NCBI GenBank assembly: GCA_023252195.1
Contig: JAHEXI010000001.1
Location: 588,776-652,775, forward strand
Length of the DNA: 64,000 nt
DNA from: Pseudonocardiales bacterium
GTDB lineage: Bacteria; Actinomycetota; Actinomycetes; Mycobacteriales; Pseudonocardiaceae
Reading direction: 5' to 3'
The notes under the pieces are model-generated. The model saw only the letters and a program-made list of their open reading frames with translations, had not been told where the DNA came from and did not search any database. The position numbers and the translations under genes are program-made. Shown here piece by piece: positions 46,343-55,423 of the stretch. Every line of letters begins with the position of its first letter. The stretch's first letter is position 1.

Positions 46343-46887
46343 CCCGCCGTCTGACAAGCCCGGGCGAGGTCGTCGGGTCGCAGCCGGAACACCTGCAGAT
46401 GTGTCCCGTGGTACTTAGCACTCTCGCCGACCCACTCCATCCCGATTCGCCGCGCGGTAGCCGCCGCCCGTGAGTTGTCCGGGTCGACTACTGCAAACAA
46501 CTCGACCAATGAATGCTGGAAGGCCCAGTGCGCCACCGCCCACGCGGCCTCGGTGATATAACCGCGGCCCCAATACTCCCGCGCCAGCTGGTAACCGATC
46601 TCGACGTCGGCCTCGGGCACGGGCATCGGCAGCAGGCTGATCCCGCCGACCAACGTGCCGCTGTCGCGCAGAGTCAGCGCCCATCGGCCAGTCCCGGGCG
46701 TCATGTCGCTGCGTTCGGCGTCCCAGCGTTGCAGCACCAAGTGCATGGTGGCCTCATCGGGGATGCGATCGATGTCGTGCAGCCACCGGCTGACGTCGTC
46801 GTGGCCGTAGATTTTCAGCGCTGCCTGCGCGTCAGTGGCCGACCAGTCGCGTAGCCGGAGCCGGTCGGTATACAGCACCTCCACCAT
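46333..46887 (-). CDS. GNAT-family N-acetyltransferase (RimJ/RimL type)
   Basis: A 184-residue acetyltransferase. ATG 46887 (MVEVLYTDRLRLRDWSATDA) is chosen over upstream starts to 46959 because the family N-terminus TDRLRLR begins there. GRWALTLRDSGTLVGGISLLPMP forms strands 2-4 and YQLAREYWGRGYITEAA is the acetyl-CoA loop (R/Q-x2-G-x-G/A variant). RimJ/L-like members modify protein N-termini or small molecules; the substrate is unknown. Confidence 0.87.
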   Translation of the reverse strand: MVEVLYTDRLRLRDWSATDAQAALKIYGHDDVSRWLHDIDRIPDEATMHLVLQRWDAERSDMTPGTGRWALTLRDSGTLVGGISLLPMPVPEADVEIGYQLAREYWGRGYITEAAWAVAHWAFQHSLVELFAVVDPDNSRAAATARRIGMEWVGESAKYHGTHLQVFRLRPDDLARACQTAGQK

Positions 46888-46897
46888 GGATTGAAAT

Positions 46898-48328
46898 CTA
46901 CCCCGGCTCGATGTGTCCTGGCGGGTATCTCGGCTCCGATGCCGGCTTGATGTTCGCATTCATACGAAAGATGTTGTCCGGGTCGTAGCGAGCCTTGATC
47001 CCAGCCAACCGCTGGTATTTCGTCGGACCGTAGGCGGCTCGCACCCGGTCCTGATCATAGTCGGCCATGACGTTGATGTAGCCGCCCGAGTCGCTGGCAT
47101 GCGGGACAAGTGCCTGCCACAGTGATCGGGCCCAGGCCCGATCGGTCGCCAGCAACTCAGCGTCCGGAGCGATAGCCGCCACGTTGACCATGAACCGGGT
47201 CGCTCGGCTGCCACCGAATGCGGTTTCCTGCTCACCGACGTCGGCGAATGCGCCGCCCAACGAGAAGATCGTGGTGAACGACATCGGTGAGCTCTTTCGC
47301 GGTATGTTCTCGCTGAGGACCGAGATCGCGTCCTCGCTCAGCTCCCGCAGGTAAAGGCCTTTCTCGTAGGCGTGAACACCCCACGGTGCAGTCTCGTCCA
47401 GGATTTTCTGCAGCTCGACGTACGGCAGCGGGGTCACGAACTCGAACAGCGGCGGTAGTGCTTCCCTGATCGGTGCGATCAGCCGGTGATGCTCCAGCGC
47501 GGATCCGAATCCAGCGATCATCAGCCCGTACCCGGGTGTCCCGTGGTGCGCAACAGGGACGAAGGGCGCGGCCGGTGCGGGTATACCGGCGGCCATAACG
47601 AGCCCGGCATTACGCGGCAGCGACGCCGCCACCTCCCGGCCGATGCGAAGTGCTTCGCTGCCGTGTTCGGGCGTCCAGAAGAACATGCCGAGATAGACCA
47701 GCGGACCGATCTCATGCAGCCGGAACTCGAAGCCGGTGACGACACCGAAATTGCCGCCGCCACCCCGCAGCGCCCAAAACAGATCATGATGCTCGTCGGC
47801 GGAGACGCACAGAGTGCGCCCTTCGGCGGTGACCAGCTCCGCGGATAGCAGGTTATCCACGGTCAACCCGGCCTTGTGGACCAGCCAGCCGATCCCGCCG
47901 CCCAGAGCCAAGCCGCCAAGCCCGGTGTGGCTGATCGTTCCGCCGGTGACGGCGAGACCGTGCCGGGCAGTGGCTGCGTCGACGTCACCGATGGTGGCGC
48001 CGCCACTGCACCACGCCCGCCGGCTGCCGGGGTCCACTGATACCGCGCGGACATCGCTGAGGTCGATCACCAAGCCGCCCTCGGAGTGCGCGGCTTCCCA
48101 GGAGCCATGCGCACCACCCCGCACCGAGATGTGCACCCCACGTTCGCGTCCGAAGGCGATGGCCGCTGCGACGTCGGATGGGCCGGTGCACCGGGCGATG
48201 ACCGCGGGACGGCGATCGATGCCACCGTTCCAGACCGAGCGGGCTGTGTCGTAGTCGAAGTCGGAACTGTCGATCACCCGGCCGGTGAGTTGAGTGCGGA
48301 GCGCGTCGGTTCCCATCATCTGCGTCAT
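46898..48328 (-). CDS. FAD-binding berberine-bridge-type oxidoreductase
   Basis: A 476-residue flavoprotein. The PCMH-type FAD domain (about 35-210) has VRGGAHGSWEAAHSEGGLVIDLS, with the histidine that binds the flavin covalently. The second covalent cysteine of bicovalent members is absent: the corresponding loop is TISHTGLGGLALGGGIGWL. The C-terminal BBE motif is YGPTKYQRLAGIKARYDPDNIFRMNANI. Such enzymes oxidise sugars, alkaloids or polyketides; no biosynthetic cluster surrounds it, so the substrate is unknown. Confidence 0.9.
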   Translation of the reverse strand: MTQMMGTDALRTQLTGRVIDSSDFDYDTARSVWNGGIDRRPAVIARCTGPSDVAAAIAFGRERGVHISVRGGAHGSWEAAHSEGGLVIDLSDVRAVSVDPGSRRAWCSGGATIGDVDAATARHGLAVTGGTISHTGLGGLALGGGIGWLVHKAGLTVDNLLSAELVTAEGRTLCVSADEHHDLFWALRGGGGNFGVVTGFEFRLHEIGPLVYLGMFFWTPEHGSEALRIGREVAASLPRNAGLVMAAGIPAPAAPFVPVAHHGTPGYGLMIAGFGSALEHHRLIAPIREALPPLFEFVTPLPYVELQKILDETAPWGVHAYEKGLYLRELSEDAISVLSENIPRKSSPMSFTTIFSLGGAFADVGEQETAFGGSRATRFMVNVAAIAPDAELLATDRAWARSLWQALVPHASDSGGYINVMADYDQDRVRAAYGPTKYQRLAGIKARYDPDNIFRMNANIKPASEPRYPPGHIEPG

Positions 48329-48477
48329 CGCCTACCTTCACGACAGATGAAGTGGCGAGTGCACCGCAGGAGGTTCCGCGCTCAGGGCTCCACTTCCGAA
48401 GGGCATTACGCTAGGCCATGCGATTCGGTATAGCGTCAGCCTCTTGGTGGCATTCCGCGCGTCCAAATGGCGGTCAC

Positions 48478-48633
48478 CTAACGGTGTGCGATCAACGGCT
48501 CGCTCTCGGGGTACACCTCACGGGCCACCTCGAGGAGGTGCGCCGCCGAGATTTCAGGTGCCGTGTCTGCGAGCGCGGCCTGTCCGGCGTTGTCATAGCA
48601 CATGTCCGTGCGTTCGGAGCCGCACGGCGACAA
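48478..48633 (-). CDS. Possible 51-residue protein
   Basis: TTG 48633, preceded by GGAGGG, opens a frame with high third-position GC. The product ends EISAAHLLEVAREVYPESEP LIAHR when read in two pieces. An ATG at 48603 is an alternative start. There is no recognised family. The remaining parts of 48329-48670 show nothing else convincing. Confidence 0.28.
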   Translation of the reverse strand: MSPCGSERTDMCYDNAGQAALADTAPEISAAHLLEVAREVYPESEPLIAHR

Positions 48634-48670
48634 TCAGCCCTCCGCGGCTGAACCTGATAGAATGCCAGAT

Positions 48671-49021
48671 ATGAGCCACGAATACAAGAAGGCAATGGAG
48701 CACGAGACGGCATCTCAGTCGCACAATGCGCCGGGCGGCGCGATGAGTGGTGGTTTCGGCGGTTGGACGCGCTGGAGCGAAGAATCGCACACCGAAACAG
48801 ACATCAGGGAGTGCACTGACCAGCACTGCATGAACGTCGAGGTGAATTGCGGTTTCCAGGGCTTGGATCCAAGCTCGCCGCTGTCCCAGTCGGCCGGCGT
48901 GAGCGACGACCTCCGCGCTGCGTGGCGGGCGAAACTCGACAGTGAGGGCAAGCCCAGCTCGGGGACTCAGAGTCTGAAGGAGCTTGTCTTCGGTACGGGT
49001 TCTGACCGTCCAGCGTCCTGA
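48671..49021 (+). CDS. Hypothetical protein
   Basis: A 116-residue frame from ATG 48671 (ATG 48662 is an in-frame alternative). The protein begins MSHEYKKAMEHETASQSHN, is glycine- and glutamate-rich, and contains two cysteine clusters (ECTDQHC and VNCGF). Codon use is plausible for a gene. I do not recognise the family and see no domain. It precedes the pst promoter region in the same direction. Confidence 0.42.
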   Translation: MSHEYKKAMEHETASQSHNAPGGAMSGGFGGWTRWSEESHTETDIRECTDQHCMNVEVNCGFQGLDPSSPLSQSAGVSDDLRAAWRAKLDSEGKPSSGTQSLKELVFGTGSDRPAS

Positions 49022-49193
49022 CGACCCAGCGTCCGGCGCAACACCTGTGCCTAACGGCCCCTCAGACCACGGCGTGCGGCCCCAGCCGTGCGCCGTCGAG
49101 GTATCTGCGGAGGCACCGTTCGATCACGTATTGTTGATCCTGTCGCCTGGCATGCCGCCAAGTGGGCGATCCTCGAAGCTCATCTGAGTGAAG

Positions 49194-49215
49194 GTTCATG
49201 TGTTGTTCACTTTTT
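49194..49215. promoter_or_regulatory. PHO box upstream of pstS
   Basis: GTTCATGTGTT (49194-49204) and GTTCACTTTTT (49205-49215) are two 11-base direct repeats that match the PhoP-binding unit of Streptomyces (GTTCACC plus a 4-base AT-rich tail). They lie about 100 bases before pstS and imply phosphate-starvation control. The rest of 49022-49315 is non-coding. Confidence 0.65.
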
Positions 49216-49315
49216 GACTAGCTGAGGTCTACCTGTTCTGGGACCAAGTTGCATAAATTGCGCGAGCAGCCCTACGGCTGCGGTCGCCCAACTTGCTCCC
49301 ACCTACGGAGGTCTC

Positions 49316-50431
49316 GTGAAACTCCAGCGACATCGAGCTGTACTCGGCTTGCTGGCTGGGTCGGGATTGCTAGTCACCGCGTGCGGCTCGGACACCGGCG
49401 GCGGCGTTGGCGCGCCGTCGACCAACCCTGGCGGCGCGGTGGCCATCACCTGCAGTCCCGGATCGTTGACTGCCGCCGGATCCACGGCCCAGCAGAATGC
49501 CATCGCACAGTGGATCAAGGACTATCTCAACAAATGTTCCGCAGCCAACATAAACTATGCCGGCGGGGGTTCCGGACAGGGTGTTCAACAGTTCGCTGAT
49601 GGAAAGATAGACTTTGCAGGATCCGATTTTCCGCTGGCCGAGGGCAAGGAACAGCAAGCGGCGGACGCACGCTGTAAGAATGGGCCCGCAGTCAATATCC
49701 CGATGGTCGGTGGACCGATCGCTATCGGTTACAACGTCCCCGGAGTCACGAAAACGCTGAACCTCTCGGCGAGCAACTTGGCAAAAATCTTTGCTGGAAA
49801 GATCACGAACTGGAACGATGCGGCGATCACGCAGGACAATCCTGGCACGCAGCTTCCATCGCTGGGCATTCAGGCTTTCCACCGATCTGATGGTTCCGGC
49901 ACCACCTACAACTTCACCAACTACCTGGCGAATGACGCTAAGACGGACTGGACGTTCGGTACCAACAAGAACTGGACCGCACCGGGTGGGCAAGGAGCAA
50001 AGGGTAGCCAGGGCGTTGCGCAGGGGGTTAAGTCCACACCGGGTGGTATCGGATACTTCGAGCTTTCATTTGCGACACAGAGCCAGATACCCTACGCGGC
50101 GGTCGGCAATGCCGAGGGCAAGTTCATCGCGCTTACCCAGGACAATGCGGTCAACTTCCTGTCCAAAGCCAAGGTGCCTGGTACTGGTGGTGACTTGAAG
50201 CTGCAGTTCAATTACGCTACTACCGATGCGACCGCCTACCCGAACCTGCTCGTGACCTACGAAATAGTGTGTTCGAAGGGCAATGCTGCGGATAAGCTGC
50301 CGTTACTCAAGAACTTTTTGGGTTACGCGGCCAGCCCGGCTGGTCAACAGGAGCTTCCAAGTCAGGGATCCATACCGTTGCCGGACAGTCTGCAGCAACA
50401 GGTGCGGCAGACAGTCGGATCTCTCGGCTAG
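49316..50431 (+). CDS. pstS: Phosphate ABC transporter, substrate-binding lipoprotein
   Basis: A 371-residue lipoprotein that captures phosphate outside the membrane. GTG 49316 follows GGAGG. The signal peptide ends with lipobox LLVTAC (Cys23). The phosphate-binding loops are seen as TAAGSTAQQNAI, GGGSGQGVQQFADG, GSDFPLAEG and HRSDGSGTTYNF. Codon use is less GC-biased than in surrounding genes. It heads the pstSCAB operon. Confidence 0.95.
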   Translation: MKLQRHRAVLGLLAGSGLLVTACGSDTGGGVGAPSTNPGGAVAITCSPGSLTAAGSTAQQNAIAQWIKDYLNKCSAANINYAGGGSGQGVQQFADGKIDFAGSDFPLAEGKEQQAADARCKNGPAVNIPMVGGPIAIGYNVPGVTKTLNLSASNLAKIFAGKITNWNDAAITQDNPGTQLPSLGIQAFHRSDGSGTTYNFTNYLANDAKTDWTFGTNKNWTAPGGQGAKGSQGVAQGVKSTPGGIGYFELSFATQSQIPYAAVGNAEGKFIALTQDNAVNFLSKAKVPGTGGDLKLQFNYATTDATAYPNLLVTYEIVCSKGNAADKLPLLKNFLGYAASPAGQQELPSQGSIPLPDSLQQQVRQTVGSLG

Positions 50432-50521
50432 TGCCGGGGTTATTTGCTGGGCCACGCCGGAATGGAAGAGGGCGGTTATCGATTGCGCACACTCAGAAGT
50501 TCCCGGATATGAGGATGTAGC

Positions 50522-51577
50522 ATGGACGAACCAGAAAGCGCGGCGGTTTCGACGGCGCCGTCCGTGCATGTTCCGGACACCGGTGGACCTCACGCGTCGT
50601 CGCTAGTGAGGCAACCTCCAATGTCGAGCACGCCATCCGGCGAGAATTTAGACCGGCGGACTCGCCGGCGTGGTGATGCAATCTTCCGGATGCTGGCTCA
50701 AGGATCCGGCGCTGCGCTGTTGGTCATCATGGCCGCTATCGCGGTGTTTCTCGTGCTGCAAGCGGTCCCCGCGCTTAATGCGGACACCACGAGCTTCCTC
50801 ACTACGCTGAAATGGGCGCCCGACGGTACACCATCATCCTTCGGTATCGCGGCCCTAGCTTTCGGTAGTGTGTTGACATCGCTGTTAGCGTTGCTGATCA
50901 GCGTGCCAGTGGCCGTCGGTGTAGCGCTCGCCACCAGCCACTATGCGCCACGATGGCTAGCCCGCCCGCTGGCCTATGTAGTCGACTTGTTGGCAGCCGT
51001 TCCGAGCGTTGTCTTCGGATTATGGGGCTTGACCTATCTAGTCCCCAACATCATTGCACCGTCGACGTCTTTGAATCATTATCTGGGATTCATTCCGTTC
51101 TTTGCCTCCAACGGTACCTACGGAAAATCGATCTTCGCCGCCTCCATAGTGCTCGCGGTGATGGCGATTCCGATCATTTCCGCCATCTCCCGTGAAGTGT
51201 TTATTCAGACACCGCGCGATCAAGTTGAAGCGGCGTGGGCCATCGGTGCGACAAAATGGGAGATGGTTCGCACCGCGATCCTCCCATACGGGCGCTCGGG
51301 CATTATCAGTGGGACGGTGCTCGGGTTCGGTCGGGCAATAGGAGAGACGATCGCGGTAGCGCTTGTGCTGTCGGCCAACTACGAGATCAGCCTCCACATA
51401 CTTGAACCCGGGGGTAACACTATCGCGGCTAATATCGCCACTCGCTATGGAGAGGCTGGTGAGATAGGCCGGGGCGCGTTGATCGCGTCGGGCTTGGTGC
51501 TATTCATCATCACGCTGATCGTCAATTTCGGGGCTCGCGCGATCGTCGGGAAAAATAGTCGCGGAGGTGCGTCATGA
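50522..51577 (+). CDS. pstC: Phosphate ABC transporter permease PstC
   Basis: A 351-residue inner-membrane permease. A hydrophilic N-terminus of about 60 residues (with a second possible start at ATG 50621) precedes six helices. The coupling-helix motif facing PstB is EAAWAIGATKWEMVRTAILPYGRSGI. AAVPSVVFGLWGL and GRAIGETIAVALVL are PstC-typical. ATGA overlap with pstA shows translational coupling. Confidence 0.94.
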   Translation: MDEPESAAVSTAPSVHVPDTGGPHASSLVRQPPMSSTPSGENLDRRTRRRGDAIFRMLAQGSGAALLVIMAAIAVFLVLQAVPALNADTTSFLTTLKWAPDGTPSSFGIAALAFGSVLTSLLALLISVPVAVGVALATSHYAPRWLARPLAYVVDLLAAVPSVVFGLWGLTYLVPNIIAPSTSLNHYLGFIPFFASNGTYGKSIFAASIVLAVMAIPIISAISREVFIQTPRDQVEAAWAIGATKWEMVRTAILPYGRSGIISGTVLGFGRAIGETIAVALVLSANYEISLHILEPGGNTIAANIATRYGEAGEIGRGALIASGLVLFIITLIVNFGARAIVGKNSRGGAS

Positions 51578-52626
51578 CGCTGGTGGGTGTGGCGTCGACG
51601 GTGAGCTCTGCGCTGATTCGAACGCGGCTGTCGGCCTGGTCGCTCACTGCGATCGCGGTGGGCACTGTCGCGGTGACCGTGGTGCTGTTCGCTGCCACGC
51701 CGATGCAGGGACGGGTCGCGTTTCTGCTGTTCGCAGCAGCACTCTACGTGACAGCGCTGACGACCGTGTCGGCGCTGGTCGAAGGCCGACGCAGGGCCAA
51801 GGACAGATTGGTGACCAGCATCGTGGTGGCGTGTTCCGGTGCCGCCGTTTTGCCGCTGATCGCGGTGCTGGGATTCACGATCGCCAAGGGCACGGCCGTC
51901 CTCAGCGGATCATTTCTCACCCACACGATGCGCGGCGTCGCCGAGCAGGACGCGAATGGTGGCATATACCAGGCAATCATCGGCACACTAGAGCAGGTCG
52001 GCTTGGCCACGCTCATGGCGGTCCCGTTCGGCCTCCTTGTTGCGATCTACCTCGTTGAATACAGTTCCGGGCGGTTTGGCCGTTTCGTGAGCTTCTTCGT
52101 CGACGTGATGACCGGCCTTCCCTCGATCGTTGCCGGGCTGTTCATCTTCGCATTGTGGATCCTCGCGTTGGGACAGAGCTTTTCCGGTTTCGCTGGCTCA
52201 ATGGCGCTGACGGTCTTGATGTTACCCACCGTGGTCCGGTCGGCTGAGGAGATGTTGAAGATCGTCCCGGACAGCCTCCGGGAGGGTAGCTACGCGCTGG
52301 GGATACAAAAATGGGTTACCGTGGTACGAATCGTGTTGCCCTCAGCTCTGGCTGGAATCGTGACTGGGGTGATGCTCGCTATTGCCCGGGTCACCGGGGA
52401 AACCGCGCCGCTGTTGGTCACGGTATTCGGCAACCCGGCGCTCAACTTCAATCCGTTCTCCGGAGCGCAGGCTTCGCTGCCACTGTTCGTGTTCAGTGAG
52501 GCAGGCTTACCTAATGAGACGGCAATCAACCGGGCCTGGGCGGCGGCCTTGGTGCTGATTCTGGTCGTGTTAGTCCTCAACGTTGTCGCCCGAGTGCTTG
52601 CCCGCCTCGTGAGTGTCCGCAGCTGA
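51574..52626 (+). CDS. pstA: Phosphate ABC transporter permease PstA
   Basis: A 350-residue permease, partner of PstC. It has two extra N-terminal hydrophobic segments, then the six-helix core. [15 protein letters not shown] and the coupling motif [27 protein letters not shown] are diagnostic, and [16 protein letters not shown] follows. The start overlaps the pstC stop by four bases; pstB begins 22 bases after its stop. Confidence 0.94.
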   Translation: MTLVGVASTVSSALIRTRLSAWSLTAIAVGTVAVTVVLFAATPMQGRVAFLLFAAALYVTALTTVSALVEGRRRAKDRLVTSIVVACSGAAVLPLIAVLGFTIAKGTAVLSGSFLTHTMRGVAEQDANGGIYQAIIGTLEQVGLATLMAVPFGLLVAIYLVEYSSGRFGRFVSFFVDVMTGLPSIVAGLFIFALWILALGQSFSGFAGSMALTVLMLPTVVRSAEEMLKIVPDSLREGSYALGIQKWVTVVRIVLPSALAGIVTGVMLAIARVTGETAPLLVTVFGNPALNFNPFSGAQASLPLFVFSEAGLPNETAINRAWAAALVLILVVLVLNVVARVLARLVSVRS

Positions 52627-52648
52627 CCCTCTAAAAATTGGACCTGTC

Positions 52649-53425
52649 ATGGCCAAGAATGTCCAGATGAAAGATGTCGACATCTACTACGGCAAGTTCC
52701 ATGCTGTGCAGGGGGTGAATCTGTCGGTGCCGCCACGCGCCGTTACCGCGTTCATCGGTCCCTCCGGCTGCGGCAAATCCACGGTGTTGCGCACGATCAA
52801 TCGGATGCACGAGGTCATCCCAGGGGCGCGGGTCGAAGGCCGGGTAGAGCTCGATGGGGAGGACATCTACCGGCCAGGTGTTGATCCAGTCGAAGTGCGT
52901 CGTGCGGTAGGCATGGTGTTCCAGCGACCGAACCCGTTTCCGACGATGTCCATCCGAGACAACGTCGTCGCAGGCCTCAAACTGCAGCGAGTGAACGACA
53001 AGGCTCAGTTGAATGAGGTGACTGAGCGTTCCCTGCGCGCCGCCAACCTGTGGAACGAAGTGAAGGACAGGCTCGGCAAGCCCGGCGGCAGCCTGTCGGG
53101 CGGCCAGCAGCAGCGGCTGTGTATCGCGCGCGCGATTGCGGTGCAACCGGACGTTCTGCTGATGGATGAGCCGTGCTCGGCATTGGATCCGATCTCCACT
53201 CTCGCGATCGAAGACCTGATTGGGAAATTGAAGCAGGATTACACGATCGTCATCGTGACGCACAACATGCAGCAGGCTGCTCGGGTATCTGACCGGACCG
53301 GCTTCTTCAACCTCCTGGCAGTCGACAAGCCGGGGCGCCTCGTGGAGCTCGACGACACGGAGAAGATCTTCTCCAACCCGACAGAGAAAGCCACTGAAGA
53401 CTATATCTCGGGGCGGTTCGGCTGA
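52649..53425 (+). CDS. pstB: Phosphate ABC transporter ATP-binding protein PstB
   Basis: A 258-residue ATPase that powers PstCA. ATG 52649 gives [21 protein letters not shown]; an in-frame GTG 52613 is less likely. Walker A is GPSGCGKST, the Q-loop is [10 protein letters not shown], the signature is [14 protein letters not shown] and Walker B is [15 protein letters not shown]. Its TGA overlaps the ATG of the downstream winged-helix gene, so that gene is part of the operon. Confidence 0.96.
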   Translation: MAKNVQMKDVDIYYGKFHAVQGVNLSVPPRAVTAFIGPSGCGKSTVLRTINRMHEVIPGARVEGRVELDGEDIYRPGVDPVEVRRAVGMVFQRPNPFPTMSIRDNVVAGLKLQRVNDKAQLNEVTERSLRAANLWNEVKDRLGKPGGSLSGGQQQRLCIARAIAVQPDVLLMDEPCSALDPISTLAIEDLIGKLKQDYTIVIVTHNMQQAARVSDRTGFFNLLAVDKPGRLVELDDTEKIFSNPTEKATEDYISGRFG

Positions 53426-53841
53426 TGTCATCGATCGAGAGCTGGGGGCCGATGAACACACCGCAGGCGTACCGTTACTTGCCGGTCGATCCCCAGACTC
53501 TCGGTTTGCTGCGGATTCTGAGAATCGGGGATATAGAGCTGCAGCTTGACGGGCACCGGCTCCTAGTCCGGGGCGCGGCGGTTCACCTGCCGCACAAGGA
53601 GTTCGTGATCCTGCGGCAGCTGATGGACAACGCCGGTCGGGTCGTCACCCGGCGTGAGTTACTGGACAACGCATGGGGTCCGGATCGAACAGGCGCCCGC
53701 AACTACTTGGAGGTGCACATTCGTCGGATTCGCACGAAGATCGAGAGTGACGTGGACCGGCCGACGCGTATCCGGACGGTGCGCGGGGTCGGTTACGTCT
53801 TCGACTTGCCGCAAGAAGAGACTAACCCAGGCGGCGGCTAA
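53425..53841 (+). CDS. Stand-alone OmpR-type winged-helix DNA-binding protein in the pst operon
   Basis: A 138-residue protein whose ATG overlaps the pstB stop. Residues 1-35 ([20 protein letters not shown]...) are not a receiver domain. Residues about 35-130 form an OmpR/PhoB effector domain: IELQLDGHRLLVRGAAVHL, HKEFVILRQLMDNAGRVVTRRELLD, a recognition helix NYLEVHIRRIRTKIE and the wing IRTVRGVGYVFDL. Without a phosphoacceptor domain it cannot be a normal two-component regulator. Position suggests control of phosphate genes; phoU, usual at this spot, is missing. Its stop overlaps the convergent tatA stop. Confidence 0.88.
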   Translation: MSSIESWGPMNTPQAYRYLPVDPQTLGLLRILRIGDIELQLDGHRLLVRGAAVHLPHKEFVILRQLMDNAGRVVTRRELLDNAWGPDRTGARNYLEVHIRRIRTKIESDVDRPTRIRTVRGVGYVFDLPQEETNPGGG

Positions 53842-54122
53842 GCAGACGGCGGCTGGTGCGTTTGTGAGTCTTGAGGCTGCGGGTTCTGGTGCGGCGGTGG
53901 CTGCTGAGACTGGTGCTGGAACGCCGTGGCGGCCGCCGACGAGCTCGGCGTCCGAGGTAGTTGCTCGGGCTCCTTCTCGCCGGACAAGGCGCGGGTTTCT
54001 GCCTTGAAGATCCGCATCGATTGCCCCACCGAACGGGCCATATTCGGCAACTTGTTGGCACCGAACAGCAGCATGAAGACCGCTGCCACGATCAACAGAT
54101 GCCACGGGCTCAACTCGCCCAT
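53838..54122 (-). CDS. tatA: Twin-arginine translocase subunit TatA
   Basis: A 94-residue TatA. ATG 54122 follows AGGGAGG; the frame to 54254 lacks conserved sequence. The single membrane helix is at 5-22 (SPWHLLIVAAVFMLLFGANKLP), followed by the F-G-x-N-K-L-P hinge, an amphipathic helix (MARSVGQSMRIFKAETRAL) and a long Pro/Gln-rich tail. TatA forms the pore for folded proteins. tatC and tatB are not in the window. Confidence 0.92.
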   Translation of the reverse strand: MGELSPWHLLIVAAVFMLLFGANKLPNMARSVGQSMRIFKAETRALSGEKEPEQLPRTPSSSAAATAFQHQSQQPPPHQNPQPQDSQTHQPPSA

Positions 54123-54292
54123 CGTCGCCTCCCTGGTCAGCGCCGCGCTAGCACACACGCTTGTAATCTTGCTGCTTAACATACTCGCCTCGGGCGGTCT
54201 GGGTTCAACGCGCTTGGGTGGCCTGCGCGATGGTGCCGGCATGTCGCTAGGCACCGGCGTCGGCGCCCGCGTAGTAGTGGCACGATCACGGG

Positions 54293-55387
54293 GTGCCGCG
54301 CAGTGTGGGGGTGGAGGAGGAGCTGCTGCTGGTCGACCCGGACAGTGGCCGGGCGCTGGCGTTGGCCGCAGCGGTGCTGCGCAAGGCGAACGACGGCGGG
54401 CAACCGGTTGATGAGCAAGCCCTCACCTCCGAGCTGACCCGCCAGCAGCTCGAGACCAACACCCGGCCGTGCACCTCGCTGGACGAACTCTCAGCGGAAC
54501 TGCGGCGGTGTCGGCGTGCGGCGAACGAGGCCGCCGAGGGCAAGGGCGCCCGGATCGCCGCACTGGCCAGCTCGCCGCTTGCGACCGAACCGTCGATCAG
54601 CTCGTCGCCTCGTTACCAGCGGATGGTGGATGAATTCGGCCTGACCGCCGAGGAACAACTCACCTGTGGCTGCCACGTGCACGTTGAGATCGACTCTGAG
54701 CCGGAGGGGGTGGCGGTGCTGGACCGAATCCGCGGATGGCTGCCCTGCTTGCTCGCGCTCAGCGCGAACTCGCCGTTTTGGCAGGGACACGACAGTGGCT
54801 ACGCCAGCTTCCGGTCGCAGGTCTGGGGCCGCTGGCCGTCGGCGGGGCCGACCGGGCTGTTCGGCTCCGCCGAGACCTATCACGCCACCACGCGGGCGAT
54901 GATCGCGTCTCGGACGATACTCGATCTGGGGATGGTCTATTTCGACGCGCGGCTGTCCCGCCAGCACCCGACGGTGGAAGTGCGCGTTGCCGATGTGTGC
55001 CTCGACGCCGACGATGCCGTGTTGATGGCCGGCTTGGTCAGAGCCCTGGTCGACACCGCTGCGCGGTGCTGGCGAGCCGGCGTTCCCGCGGTACCGCTTC
55101 GTACCGAGCTGCTGCGGCTGGCGAGCTGGCGAGCCGCCCGCTCCGGTCTCGACGGTGATCTCGTCGATCCGGCGGGCCGGCCGGCGCCGGCAGCACAGGT
55201 GATCCGCGCACTCGTGGACCACGTCCGCCCGGTGCTGGACGACTACGGCGACCTCGAGGTTGTCGAAGAACTGGTGGGTACCGTGCTCAGCCGCGGCAAC
55301 GGGGCACACGCGCAACGGCGAATCTACCGCACCGGCGGACAGCTGGCCGACATCGTCGCCTACGCCGTGGATCGCACCACCGCGTAA
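54293..55387 (+). CDS. YbdK-type carboxylate-amine ligase (glutamate-cysteine ligase family 2)
   Basis: A 364-residue ATP-dependent ligase of the GCS2 family. It starts at GTG 54293. MPRSVGVEEELLLVDPDSG is the conserved N-terminus with catalytic glutamates. CGCHVHVEID and ANSPFWQGHDSGYASFRSQVWGRWPSAGP are the metal/nucleotide segments, and QHPTVEVRVADVCLDADD is the second catalytic block. E. coli YbdK has weak glutamate-cysteine ligase activity; the natural substrate here is unknown. Confidence 0.88.
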   Translation: MPRSVGVEEELLLVDPDSGRALALAAAVLRKANDGGQPVDEQALTSELTRQQLETNTRPCTSLDELSAELRRCRRAANEAAEGKGARIAALASSPLATEPSISSSPRYQRMVDEFGLTAEEQLTCGCHVHVEIDSEPEGVAVLDRIRGWLPCLLALSANSPFWQGHDSGYASFRSQVWGRWPSAGPTGLFGSAETYHATTRAMIASRTILDLGMVYFDARLSRQHPTVEVRVADVCLDADDAVLMAGLVRALVDTAARCWRAGVPAVPLRTELLRLASWRAARSGLDGDLVDPAGRPAPAAQVIRALVDHVRPVLDDYGDLEVVEELVGTVLSRGNGAHAQRRIYRTGGQLADIVAYAVDRTTA

Positions 55388-55423
55388 TACGGCTACCCGA
55401 AAGCACCGGGATGGAGGCTGACT

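Noticed and set aside
48418..48651. 77-codon plus-strand ORF starting MRFGIASASWWHS
   Set aside because: No ribosome site, no recognised motif, and overlaps a better-supported short frame on the minus strand.
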